From Terebella lapidaria (lineage: Eukaryota; Annelida; Polychaeta; Terebellida; Terebellidae), in NCBI GenBank assembly GCA_949152475.1, contig OX424567.1:21477402-21541401 (forward strand): 64,000 nucleotides of DNA, written 5' to 3'. This document shows positions 46,775 through 64,000 of this stretch, piece after piece; position 1 is the first letter of the stretch, and each line of letters starts with the position of its first letter. The notes beneath the pieces are model-generated. The model saw only the letters and a program-made list of their open reading frames with translations, had not been told where the DNA came from and did not search any database. The translations under genes and the position numbers were made by a program.

Positions 46775-47597
46775 AATATGATGTGGGCTCATATGAAAGA
46801 TCTCATTGATCTCAGCAAAATGGTCTACACGACATGTCAATTTCACTATCCGTTCAAAAGTTACAGCTATTTGAAACTGCAATTCCGGCACAACATTACA
46901 GATGCAATATAGATGTTATTGAGAATTCATGACGTCATGAGGTGAACGAATTTTAATTAGGATATTTTAGGCCATGAAATAATGATTGTTATTGAAGGTT
47001 CTGACGATCTGACTAGTGCATTTTGTTGTGTACCACAAATAATCAATATCCACACAAACTGTACTGTTGCTATGGCTACCAGTCCTTCCCTAGAACCGTA
47101 GTTACCCATGGTTGCCATGGCTGTTAACCACCAAGTCAAGCTATTTGCATAATTCCTGTTGATTATTTATGAATTAAATTAATATAGTGCTCGAGTCGGC
47201 ATCGTTTGTGCATACCCTATTCTATAGGGTTTCTGACCCTAGCAACCACGGTTGCTATGGGCCATAGCAGGTCACTGGTTGCCTTGACAATAACATAGAA
47301 AGTGGAAACATTGATTATTCACATTGAACACTATATGGAACAAGTTTTAATGGATGATCATACCATTCAATGAATAAATAATACATATTGAAGTACCTAA
47401 TTAAAAATGCTTCCCCCGATGACGTCAGGAATATCTCATTTGTATACTAATTAGCTGAGAGATTTTGAAAGAGCAAATTTGCCAATCTCAGTCTTCTGTA
47501 AATTCTGTAACTTTCGAACGAATCGTGATATTCACATGCCGTGAAGACCATTTTGCTCAGATCAATGAAATCGTTCATATAGGTTCACATCATATTT
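46775..47597. mobile_element. Foldback element with ~92-bp inverted arms
   Basis: 46775-46866 (AATATGATGTGGGCTCATAT to AAAAGTTACAG) is largely the reverse complement of 47505-47596. Inner segments also pair (GACGTCATGAGG near 46930 with GATGACGTCAGG near 47420), as do the GGTTGCTATGG words in the middle. The full sequence would form one long hairpin. No frame of interest. Confidence 0.65.
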
Positions 47598-47699
47598 ACA
47601 CTTTACTAAATAGCCAACAAAAACTTCCATATATCGATAACTAATCAAAACAATCCAGTTTTGCAATACCATTTGTGTTCTTCGATATGAAAATGTAAT

Positions 47700-47923
47700 G
47701 AGGGGTTATCAGAAATATCTGCAATCACCAGCTGGCAGCACTGCTTTATCAGTCTTATCACGTCATTTTACTGTTTTTGATGGTGTTATGAATATAAAAG
47801 TAATTTTCCCGCCAAAATGTACGTCATCAATGATTACAGACGATATCCGTTTATGATTTTGGCACCAAAAAGGACTGATAGTACAATGCTGCCCTCTGTT
47901 GAATGATGTTCGATAACCCCCTA
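47700..47923. mobile_element. MITE with AGGGGTTATC-type inverted ends
   Basis: About 224 bp upstream of the carrier gene. AGGGGTTATCAG plus GGCAGCA...TATCAGTC at the left pairs with GACTGATAG...GCTGCC plus CGATAACCCCCT at the right. It lies within about 270 bp of the carrier start codon. Confidence 0.6.
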
Positions 47924-48191
47924 TTCAGGTGTGTCGCCGGAACGCGCACCTGCCAACGTACCGAATTCGTAACAGATCATGTACTGTTTGACCTTGAAGT
48001 TCATGAGTTCTGTCAAGCAATTGACCAATGGGAAGCCAGTGTTCACGTGAACAAGGGATTACAGCATGGTGCTCGCTGCAGTAGCGAACATTTCCTTACT
48101 GCTGTCAAAACAAAACTAGATAATTTAACGGTTAACTTTTGACAGCATTGATCACAATTGTTGCATTTAATAAATCAAAGACGGCCGAAGT

Positions 48192-55444
<7,253 letters not shown>

Positions 55445-57730
55445 GGACCGATTATTATCTAGTTGTTGGAATCAATTGTTTTCTTTTTCCTGTTAATATT
55501 TATACAATGTTGATTTTTTTTTTTGTGTGTGGTGAAAAAATACTGTATCGTTGCTATCCAAACTGTACTAGTACCATTAGAGCTTGTGAAGTCAATGCAT
55601 GCTCGGGTGAAAAAGTCAGTCAGGTCTCATTACCATGCGAAAAACTGTTGTATCTATATCTTTCCTGGTCTATTTTACAATGTTATGCACCTTTTCAGAT
55701 GCCACAACACTTATACCAACTGCTCACCAGTGCTGTCCATTCCATGCAAAATGCTGAATAACTGCTTCGCACAGTTACATCACATCATTTCATGTAAAAT
55801 GTTCATCATCGCCTCCCATCACTGGTTCCTTGCGTCTCCCTTGCATCCTATTCCTTGCCAATGCTGGCTGAGATTATCAAAAATAGCTTCTTTCATCACC
55901 TGCGCTGTTTCATTTCGCCTGATCATCGTAACTGCTGTAATCTCATGATTCTTGAGTTATTTGTGTCACAGGATGAAAGATGAATCTGACATTTACAAAT
56001 AATTGCTTAATATTGAAATACATCGTATCCATATTGAAAACATATTGATCTAGATGCACGTCCTGAAATTGGCTTTAGTTGAATATTTTTTGCATATTTA
56101 AAACAAGAGTTCTGTTCCTTGCTTGTGTATATATTGCACAATGTAGATAGATTCTGCATAGATTTGAAATGTCCATATTAGAAAATCATATGTTTTAGAC
56201 AATTTTACGGGGTGCTATTCAAACACAGTGGAATGAAACACATGTGGAATGAAATATAATGGATAGTAAGAAATGGATATGGAAAATATTGTAATATAGT
56301 TCTTGATTTGTAGTAAAAATCAAGACGGAATATATGAGTCATAATATTTCAACTAAATGGTCTCCCTTGTATTATATATGTGCTATATGCTAATTATGAA
56401 TTTTTACTGCCTAAATGTCACTTTATATCAATGAATAGCTTGGTATGTATAAGTTTTTGTAATCATGCACAACTTAATTCATCACAATGATTTTAAACTA
56501 CTAGGTCAGGTCGAATTAACTACTGTCCAACTGCCAGTTTAGTGCTCTAGTCTAGAATATATATTCGGTATGAAGGTGAAGACTTTGTTAAACTAAATAT
56601 TTTGGTTATCTTGCAGAGGTGCTCTTTAGTTTATTTTCGTTTGCTAGTAGTTGAAGGTGCTGTTATTACATCTTCACAGTGTTGTACCGACACTAGATAT
56701 ATGTCCGCTGTTGACACATATTGACACATATTGTGACACAGTTGACACATATTGATGTTAGAATCATAAGCATTGAGTGAATTGGTTGGTAAGTTTAGAT
56801 ACTGTGCTTCGAAGAAAACATACTTTTCAAAATTGCGTTTCTAATTTCCGCATCTCAAACAGTTGCTTTTAGCGATACTTTTGTAGCTGTACATATTAGC
56901 GAATATTATGTAATCATATGCATAAGACAGCAGTGAACATCAAAATACCAGTCAGCTGGGTGCCAAAATATGGTTTCATGTACTTTACTTTGATATTTAT
57001 ATAGCTGTATTTTAATATCGTGAGCTGATTCGCACAGTGACCTGCATTGATAACATCAGGTGCAGGAATGCATAATTATCTATAGGTGAACAGCTGAGGA
57101 TGAAGATATACCGGTAATGTATTTAGTATTTGTAACTCAGAATCTCCAATACTTTATATTTTTCTTGCCTTTTTTGCTCGTTAAACACTTGTGCCTTACA
57201 TGTATGTGATGTTTCATGTGTAAAAAATTGTTAATTTGTAATTGCATGTTTTGCATCAAAAGTAGGGAATTCTTGGTCAAGGTAGAAACTTTTTACATAT
57301 ATCGTTCTACAAAAAGGGGTTTTGTACTTATATCGGATGGATGGATGGAAGAAGTCCATGCAGTATTAGCTGACATGTTTATTGTAACTTCAGAGACCAG
57401 CTGAGTTTATAAATATCATTTGAAACTTGTATGAATCTATGCAAGTAAAAGATACAATAACATAGTTGATCATGTGTATGCCTGCATAATGTATCAATCA
57501 TCCGTAACCATATTGATCATGTAACATATTAAACCCGTGTGATGTGCATTAACTGATCGACTGCTAGGTACTTTGTAGTCATTTGAAAAGTCAAAATTTC
57601 AAGCAGGTCTGCATCCTTTTCACAGTAAATGCTAGAAATTAGCAGCTTTTTACATATACATAATGTGCGTTGCTATCTTGTTGAACAGTATAAATTATGA
57701 TGATAAATAAACAATGTTTATTCATACCTT
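55445..57730 (+). other. SLC25A12/13: Probable long 3' UTR of the carrier gene
   Basis: 2.3 kb without homology or splice-supported exons, running to AATAAA at 57706-57711. Earlier weak signals may also be used. A short tandem run of TTGACACATA units lies at about 56712-56757. Frames of up to about 168 codons here overlap the last exon out of frame and are not genes. Confidence 0.5.
57706..57711 (+). terminator. SLC25A12/13: Polyadenylation signal AATAAA, likely end of the carrier transcript
   Basis: Canonical hexamer followed by CAATGTTTATTCATACCTTG and a T10 run. It is the last good signal before the MBLAC1 gene 540 bp further on. Confidence 0.5.
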
Positions 57731-58253
57731 GTTTTTTTTTTCAAACTCTCCTTCCTACAGCCATACACACAGATCAGTAGACGACAAAATCATTGATTCC
57801 ACACCGTGATCAAATCGCGCCCCCTAGCGAATGTGTATTGAACTACATTTTATCGGGAAAACTTGAATAAACGAACACGCACTATTTTTCACAGAAAGTC
57901 TAGTTGTTTTATTTGAAATACCAAGGGAAATTAACACATAAATTGCCTTTCCGGTAATTACGACCTGTCCGACAATTAGGTCCACTGCCGCTACATACTG
58001 TCCAGTGTGAAATAAAAGGCAACATCCTGAAAGGTTTGGAACACAGATAAAATGTAGCTGTGGATCTAATATTGATTTTATGTCCAATAATACAGTAATT
58101 TGGGCCTAAATAATTACACATTTCTGGTAAGTTCTTGCTCGAAATAAATCAGATCTCCAATTTTTCGTAAAATGTATTATCGCCCCCAGAGTAACATAAG
58201 TGATTACCAACTGTGCATATGCGGGCTACCGTGGACGAAGTGGGACATGCGAA

Positions 58254-59655
58254 ATGAACGAAATTACTGTTTTACAAACTGGGTATTCCAGATGTGAAGG
58301 TGTGTGTGAATAGTGGATATATTAAGTAATAAAAAGACGTCAATTTCCACATTAAAAAGATGTACATGCCATTTTTACGCTTGAATCACCTTTTCATTGC
58401 TTCGCATGTGAAAAGCAGTGACCAGTCTTTATGGGGAGTAATGATTATACCTTCAATCATAATGCACCCCCACAGTTTGACACAATCAGAACGTTTCGTA
58501 TAATGTTCAATGTATATTCCAGATGGTGTTTATACAGCAAACTGTACGGTGACCCTAGTTCAAGGTCAGAAAAACATTTTGGTTGATACAGGGAGCCCTT
58601 GCCAAGATGATGTCAATATGCTACAACAAGGTAGATATAATAATAATATATCATTTAAGGGAACAGACATAATTAATTGAAAGAACAAATTCAATCTCCT
58701 TGCCCACTTTGTGTGTAAGGCGAAAACACATGTACCAGATTTAGAGCTTTCCCACAATTTAACTTTGCAAACATTTAATCACCGTTTCAAAAATATTTCT
58801 TCATAGTTTGAAGCCTACATTTTATACTAGTAAGCCATTTTGGCTGGCCACTACATATATGAACATTCAAGAACTAGTGGTATTTATACATAATTTGCTA
58901 CGTCTACATATTTTTTTCTTTTTTTTTTGTGCAGGACTACAAGAAAGGAACCTAAAACCTGAGGATATAAACATTGTGGTTGGAACGCACGGTCACGTTG
59001 ATCACATTGGCAACCTGAATATTTTTAACAATGCATTGTTCATCGTGGGTTTCGACATCTATGACCATGGAACTTATGTAGACAACAAATTGTCCGAGGT
59101 GAATTGGTTTCGTTATTGGTATATATCATTATTTGGAGCTATTTTGTCATGTTTGTTGAAACCCAAAGTATCTCATGATTTTGTGAAATTAAACAATGCA
59201 TGGAGCTCGAAATAACGGGCAATTACAAAATCAAGAATTTTTTTCTAGGGGGAAGCTTATGTGATTGACGATCAGATTGAAATTATCCCTACTCCGGGCC
59301 ACATGTGCCATGATGTCAGTGTTGTCGTCAAGGCAACAAAACATGGCATAACTGTCATAGCAGGTAACCATGACAACCTAATAAAAATAATCCACTCCAG
59401 ACCAAAATCTACTGCATTGTTGACCGTTTCATATCGTTTTCCATTGAGGTACTTTACAATTTTTGGTATGTTTTTATAACAGGGGACCTATTTGAGAAGG
59501 AAGCCGACATTGAATCTCCAGAAATTTGGAAAGAAAACAGCCACGATCCAACAAAACAGACAGTGAACAGGATTAAAGTGTTGTCGCTAGCAGACTACAT
59601 TATTCCAGGACATGGGCCTGGATTTCATGTCCTGCCAGCATACAGAATAAAATAA
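58254..59655 (+). CDS. MBLAC1: MBLAC1-like metallo-beta-lactamase domain protein (5 exons, 201 aa)
   Basis: Human MBLAC1 is a zinc-dependent hydrolase reported to cut replication-dependent histone pre-mRNA. Exons: 58254-58299, 58523-58630, 58935-59098, 59249-59363, 59483-59655 (606 nt, phase closed). The start gives MNEITVLQTGYS. ILVDTGSP is the first strand-turn, THGHVDHIGN is the HxHxDH zinc motif, TPGHMCHDVSVVV supplies the next histidine, AGDLFE the bridging aspartate, and PGHGPGF the last histidine. All expected metal ligands are present. At 201 aa it is a single compact domain. I judge MBLAC1 the nearest named relative from VVGTHGH-DHIGNL and GDVFE-like motifs, but a related small MBL family member remains possible. 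Confidence 0.9.
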
Positions 59656-59786
59656 TATCTATCTATATATTTCATATAGTTAATTTTTGTGGATAAATGA
59701 TGGAAATAATGTCACACATTTTGTACCATTTGCACTCAAAGACAGTTTCCAAATAATATCACACATCCAGATCCAGCAAATATTCA

Positions 59787-59792
59787 TTTATT
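59787..59792 (-). terminator. ODAD4: Likely ODAD4 polyadenylation signal (minus AATAAA)
   Basis: Minus-strand AATAAA about 750 nt beyond the ODAD4 stop. It lies inside the MBLAC1 3' UTR, so the two transcripts would overlap at their ends. Confidence 0.4.
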
Positions 59793-59818
59793 GAGCACTA
59801 AAACTAATACAATATTTC

Positions 59819-59824
59819 AATAAA
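59819..59824 (+). terminator. MBLAC1: MBLAC1 polyadenylation signal AATAAA
   Basis: Canonical hexamer 164 nt after the stop codon. AT-rich surroundings make this moderate evidence only. Confidence 0.5.
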
Positions 59825-60538
59825 CAAATCCATTCAGGACAACAGTATTATATTAAATACATCTTACTGGTAATACTGTCAAAAAAAAAATACTACATAG
59901 TATCACAGTCTCTATATTCCAAGTGCAGTGCAAAAATATGATTATGAGTAAATAATTTGCAAATAAATATCCTGTATTAAAATGTATTTTCGCTATTTGG
60001 CCAGTCAAGGCTGCACTATACAACAGAATGTAGACTAGATATATCAGAATGAATTCTTGAGTATTTTTTTTCCCTTCAAATACCGGTACCAATTGATGTT
60101 GGTCCACACATTAAATTACTGTCACTTAGTTTGGCCTTCCTGCACACAACTCGCCATATTGATTCGTGCCGGTGAAGTCACTTGGATCAAGCTTCAGCTG
60201 TTGGTGATGTGTCTTCTGTGAGTGGGGGGCAAAGATAAACGCAATGTAATTATCAATAGTACGAATTTGTACATGTATATATAGTTATTTACAATGTATA
60301 CTTGAATATTTGGGGTAGAGCAAAATGTTCTATTCTGCAAGTTTTACTTCACAGTTTAACGAATATTGAAAATTTGAAAGAAATTTTACATGGGAGAAAA
60401 TTAGCCCTGAAGAAACACACAATAACACAACATAGCTCGTGCCTGTGACAACATGACAAACAAGATTAGTATCTGGAAGAAAGGGTGCGTAAAATCAGAA
60501 ATGTGCTGAAAGCTAAAGACATGTGAAGAAAAGAAAGA

Positions 60539-63500
60539 TTAATAATTCAGAGAAAGAGCGGAAGATTCCATCACACTGTAGGTGTCACCTTTCTCCTGTG
60601 TCGGCTCTGGGGAGGCTTCCTTAATTGACTGGCTGCGGGAGGATTCTTTATCTGACTGGGCGGTTGGGGGCCGGGAATTGGTTGGAGGGGCGGGGGAGCT
60701 GGCCTGAGATGGTGGTGAGGGACTGCGTTTATCGGCAGTCGATTCTTTCTTGGTCTGTTGTTCGACCCTTTTGTCTACAAAAGCAGTCACAGAACATAAC
60801 TAACATAGAACACTATACCTGTAAATTAACGTATCTTATATCTATCTATCTATTTTTTGAGTGTTCACAATATATCTCACCGTCCTTGATTCCCTGAACT
60901 ATTCTGTTGTTGACGTCGCTGATGGCTTTCTCAATCGCAGCCTTTGCTGCATGATCACCTGTTATCAACATGAAAACATAATTACATTCAAACGACCAAC
61001 AGGACCTCATTCACACTTAATGTTATCTGCAATTTCAAAACTCACCAGTATTTTGCATACCTTGTAGTTTAGCAAGATCCAAAGCTTTTTCAAAAGACTC
61101 CAGTGCCAACTGATATTCCCCCATTTTCACTGGAATAAAGATACAGTTAGTACTTGAAAGACATAGGTCGACTTTCATATAAGCTTGAAGTGTTAAACTC
61201 GAATTGAATTTAAGAGTGAACACAGTCCCTGAAAACTAAGACTTCACTTTTTGAAGGGAATATGAGGTCTTATGTGACAGGAAGTCTAATTTCACAGGTT
61301 CATTCTCATGCTAAATTTATTTTTCGAGGAATATGGAAAAGTCTTCATAGACAGCGAGTGTTACTTCAGAGGAGTCTTGTCTTACAAGGACCACTATATA
61401 TGATAAATACCCTCAGCTTGTGCAATGAGGACGCTAGCGTTGAGCTGCCACATGTCATCGGACGCCTCTTCCGCTGCTGTCGCGGACTTTTGACCGCACT
61501 CCTGTGCTTTTGAGTACTTCCCCGTTTCCAGATAACATCGGCCAATCTCGTGGTAGAGCCATGTCGATTCCAGCGGCGTCTTGCTCAATGGGATCTTCTC
61601 TGTCCAACTGTAAACAAATATTATTAATATCTTCTAAATGTAATTTTTCGAATATAAATTTGAAAACTGGAATATTGTTCAGTTTATGTGAGCCTCGTAA
61701 TAAAGGCATTGTTCTTGGGATACGACATCAGAAAATTGACGTACACTCCAATAGCTTTGTCATAGTCTCCAGATCTTGCGTGTACCCGGCCCAAGTTGTC
61801 CAGCGCTCGGGACTTGGCTTCCGTTGAATTACTATAGAAGAATGCAAATACAAACAACAGATCAAGTCAAAACATCATACATGCAATACGGAGAATCGCA
61901 TAGCACTGTGTTTTCGAGTGGAATTAGCACAGTAGTTCAGTATAGTTTTACAGAAACACAAGTGATTATAAAGTCGCATGTCCTTGTAATATTTGGCACA
62001 GTAAAAGCCAAATAAAAAAAAAACATCGAGTACTGACTGTTTTTCTGCCATCTCCATGTCGATGCTATGATGATACAAAGCTTTGTCAATCTGTCCGAGC
62101 TCTAATTGTGCGTTACCAAGGCAACTGTGCAGATTGGCAACGACCTCCTCTCTGTAATCAAGATGCCAGGCAAGGGGGATTAAACAGAAAAAGTTAAAAG
62201 GGATTTTTTCCAACATTTTCACTTGAACTGAATCGCATATAGAGGCAATTTAGAGATGATTAGGGCAGCAAATTACCGACCTGTTGTGGATTGCGCCTTC
62301 AGGATATCCCTTGACAGTCTTCAGACATCGTCGTCCCCGCTTCAAACACTCCGCGTATTTACCTTCCGCTTGCTCTGGTGTAAGAGTATAAGTCCATGAA
62401 TATATTTTGAATGATTTAAATTTATGCACATATAATGGGGCATGTACAAAGCTCATTCGATAGGTGGCAGCATTGTAATAGTGGTAATTTTGCCGCCAAA
62501 TCACTAAGGAATATCGTACGTCTGTTGTGAAGCATGCAGGTGACATTTGGCGCAAAAATTCCGTATGTTTGGAGTAATACCATGGCATCGCCATAATAAA
62601 TAACGTTATGACGTCATATTACCACTAAAACAGTGCTACCACCTGGCGATTAGGGCTTTTTCTGCCCATGCCCCATTGATTTCAAAAGTATCACCTAGCT
62701 TTTACAAAGTTTTTTGCGGACAACTGCAGTTCCGATGACTTTTCTCCAGTAAAATCATATTCATAAACAGATAAATAATAAACAAATAATTCATAAATCG
62801 AATGTTATTCATTCTCTTGTGAAATGTCCCAGTTAAGAATGTATTACCTCAAAAGTTCTCATGTTAATAAAGTACATACAAACCACAATAAAAGCATACC
62901 TTCGTCTAATTTTTCCAATTCCTTGATGATATAGTCATTGGGTGCGGACTTTTCCTCTTTCTGTGAGTGGCCAGCATTTTGCAACACTCGATCACGTTTG
63001 CGAGCGTACATGGGCTTTTGCTGTCTCCAGAATTCTGTTCGTGTATCCAAGTATTTAATACCGTCGCACACCAAATCGTAGATATTTCGGCCTGTCTGAC
63101 TCTGGGGATCTGTTAGATATAACATGAAAAAAAAAATCATACACATGAATAGCAACAAGGTTCATAAAATCAATTTTCAGTCGAATATAGGAATCATTGA
63201 AAATGTTAAAATCATGTGGAAAATATTTCATATACATGTAGTTGAGAGAGAGACAATTTCATGTAGGAACAGAGAAAAGCTATTGAAAAGTATGCACAGA
63301 TTAAAGAGTACACTTTGATAATACATGTATGAAATGCGAACATTGAATGGTCAGGTTTCAAGTGAGTTATCATGCCCAGATAGTTTTTTTCAGACTCGGT
63401 GATGGAAGGTTTACTAATGCTGTAATTATGAACCACATATATACATGTACATGCATTACTAGTATAAGGTGACATACACATGTAGGACTACAGACCTGTA

Positions 63501-64000
63501 CAAAACTGGCATGAAGAAAATAAGTTCCGTACTGGGTGTGGTGAAACATTTAGAAAAGATCTACTAGCCATTCATTCATTTTCGCTAAAATATCTTGGTA
63601 AAATATATACAAGATGATGATTAAAGCAACTATGGAATGCTTGGTGCTACATATTGTTACCTCAAATACAATTCCTGAAAAGAACAAAGTTGTGAATAGT
63701 GTCAGAATGTTGATAATGAATCATGTCTCTCCCCGCAGAATACAAACTATAGTTGGTACGAATTTCCTTGATATATGATGTTTAGAAAGTTACAAGAACA
63801 AGAAGACGAATAATATGGAATGAAATGGATCTTAATTACAAATGCTCAAAATTGGCCATAACCTGCATGTAAGCAGGCACCTCAAAACAAGAAACGAAAA
63901 AAACCTAAAGTATTCACACCTGTTTCTTTGAGAAGTTTCTCAAGATAAACCCGGTCGCCATATAACTCCCCCAGCAGCTGTTTGACAGTTTTATCATTGA
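60539..64000 (-). CDS. ODAD4: Outer dynein arm docking complex subunit 4 / TTC25 (C-terminal part, runs off window)
   Basis: A tetratricopeptide-repeat protein of the complex that anchors outer dynein arms to axonemal microtubules in motile cilia. Exons in transcript order: >64000-63920, 63109-62900, 62374-62281, 62151-62038, 61831-61745, 61607-61411, 61129-61061, 60958-60881, 60774-60539, phase closed from the first. Family matches include KYLDTRTEFWRQQKPMYAR, GNAQLELGQ, AKSRALDNLGRV, TWLYHEIGRCYLETG, WQLNASVLIAQAE and YQLALESFEKALDLAK. The TPR helices lie in the 62374-61061 exons. The C-terminal exon is a Ser/Pro/Glu-rich tail ending ALSLNY. The 5' exons encoding the N-terminal TPRs lie past the right edge. 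It converges on MBLAC1. Confidence 0.94.
61223..61395. mobile_element. CAGTGGTCC-family MITE in an ODAD4 intron
   Basis: About 173 bp. CAGTCCCTGAAAACTAAGAC at the left mirrors GTCTTGTCTTACAAGGACCAC at the right. AGGTCTTATGTGACAGG and TCTAATTTCACAGG in the interior resemble the copy at 51835-52130. More diverged than 49907-50093. Lies 16 bp from exon edge 61411. Confidence 0.6.

Larger units (their letters stand above)
43291..48191. other. Spacer between HAT1 and SLC25A12/13, mostly repeats
   Basis: Both genes are transcribed away from this 4.9-kb spacer. It contains the repeats entered separately at 43690-44150, 44645-44890, 44945-45440, 46775-47597 and 47700-47923. Between them (44150-44645, 45440-46775) I see no gene. 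GGGGCGGATCCAGGATTTTT at about 43690 is a repeat-like word I have seen in several marine invertebrate genomes. The promoter of the carrier gene is probably within 47930-48191, which is less AT-rich. Confidence 0.6.

Overview
This window is genomic DNA from an animal with spliced genes, most likely a marine invertebrate. The evidence is an AT-rich background with frequent TACATGTA-type words, short phase-conserved exons, six genes in about 60 kb, many small foldback transposons, and an intact DIRS element beside a long Ty3/Gypsy element. An amphioxus, hemichordate, echinoderm or mollusc would all fit, and I cannot choose between them from sequence alone.

Left to right, the host genes are: a possible 3' end of an unseen plus-strand gene (1-~950); EIF4B on minus (3594-30968, 17 coding exons, 667 aa); HUS1 on plus (32421-34571, 7 exons, 289 aa); HAT1 on minus (35841-43290, 11 exons, 412 aa); an aralar/citrin aspartate-glutamate carrier, SLC25A12/13 type, on plus (48192-55444, 17 exons, 694 aa); an MBLAC1-like metallo-beta-lactamase on plus (58254-59655, 5 exons, 201 aa); and ODAD4/TTC25 on minus (60539 to beyond 64000, 5' part missing). 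I built the models by hand from splice sites and homology, and codon phase closes across every junction used. The genes are unrelated in function: translation initiation, DNA-damage checkpoint, histone acetylation, mitochondrial transport, nuclease-fold hydrolase and ciliary dynein docking. This is ordinary animal gene order, not an operon.

EIF4B is swollen by two young retroelements, both in the same orientation as the gene. Intron 10 holds a 13,991-bp Ty3/Gypsy element (6695-20685) whose two 735-bp LTRs look identical and which is flanked by a TATA target duplication. Besides gag and pol it carries a third ORF of about 1,148 codons (7955-11401) with a pair of C2H2-like zinc fingers, a lysine-rich stretch and a C-terminal coiled coil. 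A 12-bp copy of its polypurine tract lies mid-element. Intron 5 holds a complete-looking DIRS element (22108-28502) with identical 168-bp inverted repeats, an internal complementary region matching both outer ends, and a 7-bp direct repeat at its edges.

The rest is repeat-rich spacer: several TIR elements, including one inserted into the end of another with a clear TA duplication, a 132-bp minisatellite, other tandem repeats and a foldback element. The part most worth following is the Gypsy element with its unexplained zinc-finger third ORF and internal polypurine tract.
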